Below, piece after piece: positions 1-10,431 of a stretch of 64,000 nt of DNA. The notes beneath the pieces are model-generated. The model worked only from the letters and a program-made list of their open reading frames with translations, had not been told where the DNA came from and did not search any database. The translations under genes were made by a program, and so were the position numbers. This stretch comes from Tribonema minus (taxonomy: Eukaryota; Sar; Xanthophyceae; Tribonematales; Tribonemataceae), in assembly GCA_017506865.1 (NCBI GenBank), contig JAFCMP010000168.1:806001-870000 (forward strand), written 5' to 3'. Position 1 is the stretch's first letter. Every line of letters starts with the position of its first letter.

Positions 1-1339
1 GTGTCCAGGCGCTGACTGCTTCGTGTGACGCCAAAGCGGCAGCGAGCCAACAACAACGTGGTAAGATGCGCGATGCCATTGTGTACTGCTCCCACATCCT
101 GGCGCCCAACCGGGCAGTGGCAGTGCAATATCCCGTCGTGAAAAATCTGCATTCGCTTGAATTGCACCTCACATATTGGACGCGCCTCCAGCGCGTGTGT
201 ATTTTTGTAGCTTGTGGTTTCTCTTGGTGTGTATTCTGAGGTGCATGTGACTGACCTCTGAATACTCTCATCTGCTGATGCCCTCAGATATGTGGCTGAA
301 AATCTTGGAGTTCCTGCCACACGGGCACTACCTCCAGCTTTCCTCCGTGAGCACTGCATGGCGGGCGCTCTATGCCAGTAGCATACAACTGAGGGGGCTG
401 GCGACGCGTGAAAAAGAAACGAATGCACTAGTCATGGTTGCATCAGTGCCCCTCATACAGTGGGCATTCACAAACGGGTGCAGAATGACAAAGAGGTTGC
501 TGGTGCATGCTGCCACGTGCGGCACTTTAGAAGTGGTGCAATACATGTTCGCAAACGCCAAACACCCACGCATCAGCTTGTTTTCAGGCTCGTCCGTATG
601 CGAGGCCGCTGCTGCACGGGGGGATTTGGAGATGCTGCAGTGGGCGCATGCCAATGGATGCCCCTTAGATGCCAGCACATGCGCAGCAGCAGCTAACGGA
701 GGGCACCTGGAGGTGCTGAGGTGGGCACGTAATACAGGATGCGAGTGGGACGAGGACACATGCACTGCTGCCGCAACAGGCGGCCACTTACACGTTCTTC
801 AGTATGCTCGAAGCCACGGCTGTCCGTGGAGCCGCGCAACCTCTTGCAATGCGGCACGCCGCGGTCATCTCCAGCTCCTGCAGTGGGCGCACGCAAACGG
901 CTGCCCCTTTGACATACTTGCATACACGTCGGCCGTGTTTGCAGGCCACCTGCATGTGCTTCAGTGGCTGCATGAGGTAGGCAGCCCCTGCGACGAAACC
1001 GTGTGCGCGTATGCGGCCGAAATGGGGCGTTTGGACATCCTACAGTGGCTGAGGGCGCAAGGCTGCCCATGGAATTGGACGGTCTGCTTCCGAGCAATCA
1101 AGGGGGGGCACCTAGATGTGCTGCAGTGGGCGCGCGCCAATGGCTGCCCGTGGAACGGAGAGAGGACTTTGGTATTTCTAGAATGGGCCCACCTTAGTGA
1201 ACCGGATCGCCACACTAACATGTTGTCAGCACTGGAGTGGGCTCTAGCAAATGGCTGCCCATGCAGCGACAGGAATAGGGCTCACTACATGCAGCTGCGG
1301 CGCAGCGTGGATGCTCGGCAGGTGCGCAGCACTCTGTAG
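1..1339 (+). CDS. F-box / ankyrin-repeat protein, copy 1 (5' partial, otherwise intact)
   Basis: Two exons are visible: the end of exon 1 (1-60, donor GTAAGA) and exon 2 (288-1339). The join is phase 1, giving ...SQQQR-D-MWLKILEF. The same donor, acceptor (CAG before ATATGTGG) and phase recur in the five other copies in the window, so the ATG at 278 most likely lies in the intron. From the paralogues, about 25 bases of exon 1, including the start codon, lie left of the window. After the splice comes an F-box-like segment (MWLKILEFLPHGHY, then LSSVSTAWRALY), followed by about ten ankyrin-type repeats of 27 residues (pattern GHLEVLQWARANGCPW). F-box proteins usually recruit substrates to SCF ubiquitin ligases through such repeats; that role is inferred. 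There are no internal stops. It faces the cytidylyltransferase gene tail to tail. Confidence 0.85.
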
Positions 1340-2568
1340 CACTGTTGCGCAACCGTCAGTTGCTGCAGTAGTTCTATTCATCACCATTGGCCGCACCAAA
1401 TTGAATACAAGAAGGCTCATAACTCATGTCATGTTCTCCCAAGTATTGTCTGGTCTGCAATGTCTTGAAGGTGTGCAGCAGCTGCACAACTCATGCGGTT
1501 GACAGCACCTATGCTCAGCATCGTTTTGAACAGGCAGTGCGCATGCTCCACAGGTAAGATTGCCATGTCGCTTTGCGCCTTTGTGCTATCCCGGGCTGTT
1601 GAGACTGTTGGCCGTGCGTGCCTGCGTGCATGCACTATGCTTCTGCAGACTGCTCTGCTAGGATGCCGTGTGCACAAAACAGTCAGGTTCAGGTGAGTTG
1701 TGATAGTGTATGATTCAGCATGCAGGTGCTTGTGTAAACAAAAGAGCGTGGGCGTTGTTGCAAGCAGGATTTCACCCCAAAGTCCTCACCAGTACGGCAA
1801 GATACAGGTATGTGCACCACAGTACCAGCACGATCGCATTGGCCATCGGCAAACACTTCAGCAGCATTGTGTAGTGCACAGGACAATTGAAGGACACTGC
1901 ATGCCCATTGCGCTGGCCTGATTATGGAGCAGCAGCATGTTCGTCTTTCACGACGATCAGGTCCTCATCTGATTCATGATGTGGAAGGTGTGAGGTTCTG
2001 CCAGACTTGCAACTCCTGTGACACCTGCACTGCTTGACAAATCAGGAGGGGCTTACATCCATGCAAAAGCGCAACGGCAGACACCAGGGTGAGACGCGCT
2101 ACGGCGAGCATATATATTGTATGTTGCTGGGAATGTCAAAGTGGAGGGATTTGGTGGAGACGTAATGCAATCTCGCTGATGTGCATTGCTGTCACACACA
2201 GGGGGCTGGCAAAACAATTCGCCACTGTCCCCGCTTGGCACATGCAGCCCCACAGACACAGCCACACAGCATGCACTACCACCCCCCCCTCCCTGCAACT
2301 CCAAGTGGCACCGCTGCTACGCCGCCCGCGCGAGGGGGGAGGGTGCGATTGCGCATCGATCACATGCAGCAGCAGCGGCGGCAGCGCGGCGCGCGCACAA
2401 GGGGGGGGCGTGGGGAGCAGCAGATTGTCAAAAAGTGCGGAATGCAGGCGCACGCGCGCGCGGCGACATGCACGCATGCTGTCGTGATCATGATGCCGCC
2501 CCCCACCGTGACGGGTATATCTGCTCTAACCCTATCCGTTGTGGCCCGCAGCAGGGCTGCAGCGAGGC
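1340..2568. other. Convergent intergenic segment shared by the duplicated units
   Basis: No gene is seen between the stops of the two convergent genes. Pieces recur on the opposite strand downstream of the other F-box/ankyrin copies, for example the stretch with ATGTCAGCGAGAT and CAAATCCCTCCACTTTGACA (about 36.4, 44.4, 51.6 and 59.2 kb). It is therefore part of the repeated unit. C- and G-runs near 2281 and 2400 correspond to longer poly-C runs in other copies. Confidence 0.6.
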
Positions 2569-5500
2569 TCAGCACAGCGAGTTCTTGGCAAGCACGCCGA
2601 TCCTGTTGCGGATCTCCTTGCGCTGGTTGCGCCAGCGCGTGCGGAACGCCGAGTCGCGGTTGAAGACGGACACGAAGGCCTTCTGCAGGTCCTCCGCGAG
2701 TGCCTGCGCCTGAGAGTTCTCCTTGATGAGCTTGCCTGCGCGGAAGCAGCAGCCAGGCGGTGGGACGGGGAGCGTCAGTCTCAACGTTGAGACAGAAGTG
2801 TTGATAAAGATGGTACCACACTTTTTGAGCTGCGCCATTGTTGCCTGTCGAAGCGTTTCAGCAAGGCCAACTTCAACCTCCACCTTACACGATTAAGAAA
2901 GAGGAGAGCTCTCATAACGCCTTTCTCACCGGTGACAGTCGCGCAACAGTTTATGGCGATCCCAAGAGCTCACAGGCAACTTTAAGTTGCGCTCAAAGAG
3001 TGTGACTCACCTATATTTTCTGCGACGCGCTCCTTGACCATGCCAAACTTGATGGCCTGCTCCTTGAGGAAGCTCACGTTCATGTCCTTGGCAGAGTAGC
3101 CACGCCGCAGGTTGCGGCGCACAAACTCGTCGTAGTCCTGCGGTGCAATGGTGGCAGGGGGGTCGGGCGGGCGGCAGGGGGGGGGGGGGGGGATCTTGAG
3201 GCTGGCGAGCAGAAGGAGAGAAGTCGTGACCCTCGCCAACAGATGGACCACAAAGCACTTCCTACCCCCAGAGGCATACTACAGACCATTTCAAGCTCCT
3301 TGGGGTGTGGTCGAGCGCAGGCAATGCGAGAGAGTGGCGGAGACCTGAGGTCTAACATCATGCGACCAAAAAAAATGCACAAGACACAGGCGTGCATGCG
3401 CAGGAGTTGAGGCATGTATGATGCTGCTGCTGCGTGCCTCAGGAACAGCACGCGCACACAGAGGCAGGCAGCCCCTAAAAGGCGGCGAGGAGAGGAACCT
3501 CGTCAGCGATGCGCCTGGCTTCTCCACCCCTCGCCCGTCTAGCACTCACTGTCCCTCAGATTCGTCACGGCGCTTCTGAACGTGTGTGTTGCGGCACAGC
3601 GGCGCTGCAAAACAGAAAATGCGACACCCTGCTGCTTCCTGAGCGCAGCGGAGAACCGTCGGCGACCGCGTCGTGCTTGAATGACGACCGAACTGGCGTC
3701 GCATGTGGATATGCCCTGCGCCCCGCGCATCGATACGGTGCCTGCTTTCTAGCACAGCTGCAGCGGCGCAGCGCGGATGCCGCATGCGCACCCAAATGAT
3801 AGACGCCATGATTTCGCTGCCACAGCGGAGCGCGTTCGTGGCGGCGCGCCCGCTGCTTCAGAGCGCCAAGCAACCGATTTACGAGCACTACTGCAGCAGC
3901 GGCGGCGGCAGCCGCAGCACGCGCGCGCACCTGAATGATGGACGTGATGATGTCGCTGGTGGAGATGCCCTCCGTGCGGCGCGTCTCGACGAAGCGCCCC
4001 GCGCGCTTGAGGTGCGCGTACACGTCGCCATCGTCGCTCACGCCGGACGCGTCGCCGTACGGCAGCGCGTCGTGGCACACAAAGTCGATGCTGTGCGCAC
4101 ACAGGAACTCGTCCGTCACGACCCACGGCGCATCCTCCACCACCTGCGGCGCGCGCAGCGGAATGGTGCGATGGACCAAGCAGCACGACGACGGTGAGAT
4201 GATGTGTCGATCAGAAAGCGGGCATGGATGCTATGAAGCGCGGAGGCGGGCGCCAGCGCGGCGCGCAGCGCAAGGCGCAACAGGCAGGCGGGGCGACGCA
4301 ACGCTCGTGCGTGGTGCAGGGGCGTGCGTAGTGATGGTCCGTGTGCGCAGCGTTCAGTCGGGTGCAACCGCAGGACGCGGCATTGGAGCGCAGCGCAGCA
4401 GTGAACGGCACAGTGCTGCAAGGCGTGTGCGGACACTTCGCGACGCAGCGCAGTGCGCGACGTGATTCAGTGCCGAACGTGCAGCTGCTGCTGCACAAGA
4501 TATGCTCGCCGCCCACTGATTAGGCTTACTTCAACATGTGAGAAGGTATTTACTGCAAGTGCATGCTGAGCGCTGGAGTGCGCATGACGGCGATGATCAG
4601 CTGTCGTGCGGTGATTGCACGACCTGTGCTGTCTACAGTACGGGGCCGTGTGCGCGCCAGTCGATGCTGGTCAGCCGCTTGGCACAGCACAGCAGTTCAC
4701 ATTGGAGCGCTGCCAGCGTCAAGCGCCGCACGAGCTGAGCAACACACTATTAGTCGGCGCCACCAGTGACGGTACATGCACAGACAGCCCTTGACCGTGA
4801 CGCTGCTGGGCAGCAGTGCTCCTCTGACTGAGCGCTGGTCACGAAGCTTGAGATTCTTGACCACTGGGCGCAGTGGTGGGCAGACACTTTGTACTGATCA
4901 CAAGCCTCTAGCTGTGCTAGTCGGCAGGAGCCATGAGCCACTGCAGAGTGCGTGGCGCGCTGCACTGCTTCCATGAGGCCCGGACGCGCGTGCGGCTGCA
5001 GCGAACGGGCGTCGCTCACATGAGACCAAGCTCACCAGCAGCGCGCTGGACAGTGTATAGTTACAATGCTTACTTCAGCTTGTCCATGCCCTCGCAGATT
5101 GCAAGGTCTGCTTGCTGAGCGCTGATGCACTGCGCGCTGCAGACGTGTTGTCAGTCAGGCGGTTGATTTCAATTTGGCCATGGTCAACTTGGCGCCACGC
5201 CCTCGCCAACCGTCAGGTGTGGTTGCTGAGCAACTATGAACGTGTGGAACCCACGCGCGCTGCCACATTGGCACAGACTACACTACACGGGTCGTTCAGT
5301 GAGGGAGCACATGCATCCCCGGCATTCGGCAGGTATGCCTGTGTAGGCAATGCCCGCCTGAGCGTTGTTACAGAGTGTTGTGCCGTCAGCGGCGCACGGA
5401 CCTGCGTGCATGTGTAGTCGGACGATAAGGTGATCGAGTTCACACTGCATATGTCAGGTCATGACAGCACTCAGAACATGAACGTTCTCTAGCGAATTGT

Positions 5501-7061
5501 TGAAAGTGCTGCGAGGCTCCAGTGCTGCCTGCGGCGACAGCGCGCAGTGTGCCGCGGAAAGGGCACCACTTGGCAGCGGCAGCAGTGCCCAGCGATTTGA
5601 AAAGCAGATACCCAACAGCACCGGACAGGCGCGCGCAACGCTAAAGAAGGGGACGCTGCCCGTCCTTCGCACGCGGTCCATGCACTGAGCCATGCTGCCC
5701 TGCCGCCGCTGGCACACGCGCATCGCGTGTGCGTCCTTGCGTGCTGCTGCTGCCATACGTCACTGCGCACGGCGGCGACAACCTGTGGATCGTACTCCAA
5801 CAATAGGCTCCAGCTAGTAAATCGCAGACCCTTGGCGAGAACGAAGATGCGTTGCGCCGGTGCTGGGATGCACGATGTGCCGCCTGCACTGGGATACTGC
5901 TGAGCAGCGCTGTACTCATCGCTCAGGACACGCGTGCACTGAGGCGCACAGGGCTGGAACGCGCTGCGCAGACACTCGACACGCACGCTCAAAACGCGTG
6001 CATAATCACAAACCTAACGCCCTGACGTGTCAAAAGCATTAACGGACGCATCTAGGAGCATTGACCAACGCATTGGCTGCGGCAGCGGTTCCTCTGCAGC
6101 ACCAAAAGTGCTTTGTGAGGGAGTTGGCATACAGGCAGTGCCAACTTCATTGACCATGATGCAGCACTGGCGTGCTGGGCCCACTAAAACCGCTACAAAG
6201 CTGACAACACACACAATGGCGCATGCCTGGGATGGGGCCGGGCTGCATCAAGCGCTTGCATCACACGGGTGCGGTGTATCGCCATTTGGCTCTGACGCCA
6301 GCTAGGCCGCTGCCACATTTTCATGTATGCGGGCCACGCGCGATGCCACCATGACGCAGCAATGTATACTTCTCAACTTGCACCTACCACTGGAGCTATA
6401 CGAATTGATCCAGTTGCACAGCAGTTGAACTCACCTCGTCCACCCATTTGCAGTGCCGCAGGCTCTCATACCGCTCCGTGTCCTTGAGAACGGTCCTCCC
6501 CTTGAGCCTGTGCGTCAGGGCATCGCTGCAGCACCCCACCAACAGGTACACATTGGGAAACGCCCGTTTCGCCTGCTCCAGCGCCTTCGCGTGGCCGTAG
6601 TGGAAGAGGTCGAAGATGCCGTCTGCATACAGCCTCATGGGCCGCCCCGTGAGGGTGCCAGGCTCGCCCTCCTTCAGCTTGCTGAGATCTGGGAAGAAGC
6701 CACCTGGCAGGTAACTGCACAGCGTCTCGACGGGCGTGAAGGGCTTGCCCAGGTTTCTTTCCTCCTCCTCGAAGAAGGCCGTTTCCTCGTGGGTCTCGCT
6801 GGACCAGGAGTCGTCGACTGAGCCACAGGAGTCCACATCAGGGCAGCCCGCTGCCGCTGCCGCAGCTGCAGCGGCGGCCGCAGCCGCCACGGCCACTGCC
6901 GCGGCACTTTCGGCGGCTGCAGCGTGGCCCTTGGCCCTCCGCTTGGCAGATGGCACTGCCGAGGGTACATCGCGATCTTCGTGATCTCGTGTCGCTGCTT
7001 CTGCGCCTGTCGCTCGCTCCTTCGGGCTGCTGGCGTGATCCAGCTTGCGTTTGCCTGCCAT
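2569..7061 (-). CDS. PCYT1: Choline-phosphate cytidylyltransferase (CTP:phosphocholine cytidylyltransferase), four exons
   Basis: The enzyme makes CDP-choline from CTP and phosphocholine in the Kennedy pathway to phosphatidylcholine. Exons on the minus strand are 6435-7061, 3931-4143, 3011-3137 and 2569-2735. All introns are GT-AG, with phases 0, 0 and 1, giving 377 aa, close to the usual animal length. Residues about 1-140 are low complexity, with a basic stretch (KRRAKGH) and an alanine run. The catalytic domain begins at [16 protein letters not shown] (154-157) is the nucleotide-binding HxGH motif, followed by KGRTVL and HCKWVDE. Exon 2 holds [18 protein letters not shown] and RTEGISTSD; exon 3 holds [23 protein letters not shown]. 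Exon 4 gives a short helical tail, so the membrane-binding amphipathic region is shorter than in animal enzymes. The start at 7061 has an A/G-rich context; an upstream in-frame start exists at 7586. Intron 1 is 2.3 kb. Exons 2-4, but not exon 1, recur as fragments at 43-64 kb. Confidence 0.93.
3177..3192. repeat. 16-nt G homopolymer (C16 on the transcribed strand)
   Basis: It lies in intron 2 of the cytidylyltransferase gene, 39 nt upstream of the exon 3 acceptor when read on the gene strand, so it forms part of the polypyrimidine stretch before that splice site. Confidence 0.8.
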
Positions 7062-7586
7062 CTTGCCAGCCTGTTCAGAGCCAGAACTGAGAGACTGAGC
7101 CTTTGGCAGCGTGCTCACCGCTGCGCTTGCCGAGCTGCGGTACCTGGCTGCGTTGTCGCCCGCAATGCTATCGCCATCTGACTTACGCTGTGCCTGTGAC
7201 TTTTGGGGGCTCCATGGCCACATTTGAAGTTGGAGTTCAAAACTTGTGAAGAGAACACTGTGGGTTGTGTGTGCAGATTGTTGGACCAGCGTGGCACCAC
7301 GAACCTGGGCGCATAAAGGCAGCAGCAACATTTGCAAGCGCGTCCTTTGACCACAGCTGTAGCGCAAACCTGTGTCGGAAGAGGTGGTTCGCATTCTGTG
7401 CTTCAAGACGAGTGCCTCGGTGAACTTGGCGGCATCTGCTAGCGCTTTTGTGTGACCTGCTTTCGGTTGCGAGTGCTGCTGGCATTGCCGGTACGGCTGC
7501 TGCTGGAGCGTAGGACAGGAGTGCAGCGGGCTGTGCTGGCAGGCCTGAGGTACTGAGGCGAAGAGAGGCGAGGAGCTGCCAAGCAC
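7062..7586. promoter_or_regulatory. Divergent (likely bidirectional) promoter region
   Basis: These 525 bases separate the start of the cytidylyltransferase gene (-) from the start of the disordered-protein gene (+). The head-to-head arrangement suggests a shared regulatory region. No TATA box or other specific element is convincing. The minus frame stays open up to 7586, so a longer cytidylyltransferase N-terminus using an upstream start cannot be excluded. Confidence 0.45.
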
Positions 7587-9185
7587 ATGTTCGAGGCCTG
7601 CGAGGCGGCACTGGGGCTTCTGAGGTCTGTGTTCTGCGGCCTCTTCTGCTCCTGCTTTGGATGCTGCTGCGGGGCAGAGGCTGACGACGATGTCATACAG
7701 GAGCCCCCGATTGAGAGGACAGGGAAGCGGCCTCCTCAGGATCTCAAGGCATATCAGTGGCCTCGCTTTTTCTCAGGTGAGACAGGCCGCACTGAAAACA
7801 TCAGTGGATCAGATCTGGCAATCAATGCAGGTCAGTGTGTCGTCTCACAGCTGACATATGCAGAACTGGTGTGTCACAGCAGGTGCTCGACCTCCCGTCG
7901 CTGCTTTGCTGCAATTGCACATTTCCTGCAGTTGCTGTTTTCTTGCAGTCGCTGTTGCTGTGGCTCCAGCATGCGAGGTCGCAATTCGCATCGCAATGCA
8001 CATCTAGATCGTCAGCGCAATACGTCCAAGTCTGCTGTACACGCACAGTCAACGGAAGTGTACGCAACCCACAGCGTCGCCGCGTTCAAGGGCTGTGCAT
8101 TTAAAGGAGCTGTTGCCTCGCATTCAAGCAGCATGCTGTGGTGGTGCGTTGCACTCAGGCAGGGCACGAGAGCATGGGCCTCAATGCGCGCATGCAACAG
8201 CCATGCGATCACAGTGCTCAGTGCACTTAGGCAACCTGTGGCGATGCAGTTTGACTGAGGTTGTGCATCGTAGATGAGGCTATCACGGCGCTGTTCTGCC
8301 TGCAGGCATGTGTGCTGCATAGTCAATTCATGCCCACTCACGCCACGACGCGGTATCTGCATTACTGTCACCATAAACCATAAGCAATCCTAGGTGAGTT
8401 GCGTGCATTTTTTTGACCCAACAGCGCTGCCATCAGCTCTGTCTACAGAGCCGGCAACCCCTGCCTGCCGTGCCCGTACGCTCGCAAAAGCGGAATATGT
8501 TTCTGCCCTGTGCGATGCAGGCAGTTACATGTGTCATATTGTCACAGGGTATTCAGGCGTTGCGGTAGCGATAATAGCACCATTCATTAACTTCGACTCG
8601 TGTCGAGCTAGCTGGCATCGAGCACTGCCGTGAAGTCCGTGGAGTGAGCTGGATGCCTCGGTTGAAGAGCCCCCCGCCCTTCTTAAGAAAGCCCACGCGC
8701 TCCCGCTGCTGGTGTGCTCTTCAAGCGCCTGCAGGGCCCGACGCGGGCACAGAGGCGCTCCTCGCGCGGCGGCAGACGCACACGCACGACGGCGCCGAGG
8801 GCCAGCGCACGCCCACCGCCGACGACCTGAACCGCCAGTACGAGTCGCTTGCCACGATACCCGCGCCGCCGGGGGCGCTGCCCGCCGCCACCGCGGACGC
8901 GCTCGCGCCCAGCTTCCGGCCGCCGCTGCCGCCGCTGGCAGCGGGCGACGCCGCCGCGCTGCCGCTGCCGCAGCGGCGCCCCTCGCCACGCAGCATGCTG
9001 GAGGGCTCCGGCGGCGGCGGCGGTGGCAGCGGCGGCGGACGCGACGCGGAGGCGGCGGCGGTGCTGCTCAAGGACAGCCAGGTGCAGAAGCAGCAGCAGC
9101 GCGCGGCGCGGTCGCCGGGGGTGGCGTCCTCCCCATCGGGCTCCGCCGCGGCCAGGCCGCCGCGGCAGCGCGGCAGCGGCGCGAT

Positions 9186-9216
<31 letters not shown>

Positions 9217-9459
9217 AGCTTCGTCACGTGCAACTCGCACGAGAGCTTTGTGACGTGCACGGCCGCGTCCGCCGCGTACGCGGGCAACGAGCACGACCTA
9301 GAGGGGTTCGAGGACGCGCTGACGTTCGGCCCGTCGCCGCCGTCGTCGCCGCCGCCGCGCATCGAGTCGCGCACGCCGTCGCCGCTGGCGCCGCCGCCCG
9401 CGCAGGCGCGGCGCAGCTGCGGCGGCGGCGCTGCCGCCGGTCCGATGCTGGTCGCGTGA
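7587..9459 (+). CDS. Hypothetical low-complexity protein with Cys-rich N-terminus, two exons
   Basis: The proposed exons are 7587-7776 and 8735-9459. The donor TCAG|GTGAGA and acceptor CCTGCAG|GGCCC agree in phase 1, giving 304 aa. The N-terminus has many cysteines in a hydrophobic context ([15 protein letters not shown], residues about 15-29), a pattern often palmitoylated, so membrane attachment is possible. The rest is rich in Ala, Pro, Gly and Ser, with glycine runs and two SFVTC elements ([16 protein letters not shown]), and looks intrinsically disordered. I do not recognise the family. Codon use has strong G/C third positions, like the cytidylyltransferase exons. An unspliced reading through 7776 stays open to 8258, so the donor choice is a model. 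Confidence 0.5.
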
Positions 9460-10431
9460 TGGTCTCATTCGCGGTCGATGATGCGCTCTATTTATATAGC
9501 CCTGGTGCTGGGCCGAAACGGCCGCCTCTGGTGCAGGCTGCACGCTCTTGAGCAGCAGTTGACGACAGCGCTCATCTGGACAGCCTGCCGGACATGTAGG
9601 CCATGCCTTTGTGCAGATGGCCCCATTGACGCTTTCGGTGGCGCGGCGGCGGCAATTTGCAGCGGCGGCATTGCGGCTGCAGCGGCAACGCGGCGGCAGT
9701 GGCGGCGGCGGCGTGATGCCGCTTGATGGCGGCAAGCCTTTGTGGAAGCGCGCATTGCACTGCCCATGTGGCAGGCCAGCAGTCAAGCGCTGAAGGCCAC
9801 ACACGTGGCGCCTGTTCTGCTGCAGCTGCGCTCTTCCGCCTGTGTAGATAGCGTACCATCTACTACCGGCCGCGGCGCGCACACGGTGCGCGCCCCACGC
9901 TTTTTTGTGTTTTGCGTGTGTGCGTGGCTTGCAGCTCTGCAAGCGCATCATCCGTACCCTAAAACTGAGAGTTCCTTACGTGTTCATATGTATGTGGCTG
10001 CGCGTCATGTGCCTCTGCGTTTGTCTCTGCTGCTGCTGCCATGTGCAGTATGTAGGTCCGTCGAGCGTCGACTTGACGCCAACACAAAAATACTTGCCGT
10101 GCTGCTATCATGGTGAAAATTGACAACACACGGCACTGCGATGCTGCATGTGTGCTATGGCATTCAACTGGGGAACAACAAAGACACCTGCATGCAAACC
10201 ATGTTATCAGGGAATAATGTAAAGTGACAGTTGTAATTGATGCCAGCAAAACGAGAGCAGTTCACGCTTGGCAGCAGCGTTGACAACCACTGCCATGCCG
10301 TAGGCGTTCCTAAATGCAGTGCGCGCTCGAATGTAAACCACGCCGTCAAACATGACTCCCTTCATACGTAAACTGCTGCCGCAGGCAGGTGGAAATCTGC
10401 GATGCTGCGCCATTACTGCTGCGCACCGCAG
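9460..10431. other. Gene-poor spacer
   Basis: No coding exon, RNA gene or mobile element is convincing. It includes short GGC-rich patches near 9640-9720 and ordinary spacer sequence between the 3' end of the disordered-protein gene and the 3' end of the hydrolase gene. Confidence 0.5.

Noticed and set aside
278-287. ATG at 278 as the start of the first F-box/ankyrin gene
   Set aside because: All six copies share an upstream exon with matching phase. In the intact copy at 60157-61695 no such in-frame ATG is needed, and the MP(S/T)D sequence lies in the proposed intron.
8683-9374. Minus-strand and other-frame Ala/Arg-rich frames over the disordered-protein gene
   Set aside because: High-GC codon bias keeps all frames open. 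Only the plus frame joins an upstream exon in phase and has non-repetitive elements ([13 protein letters not shown]).
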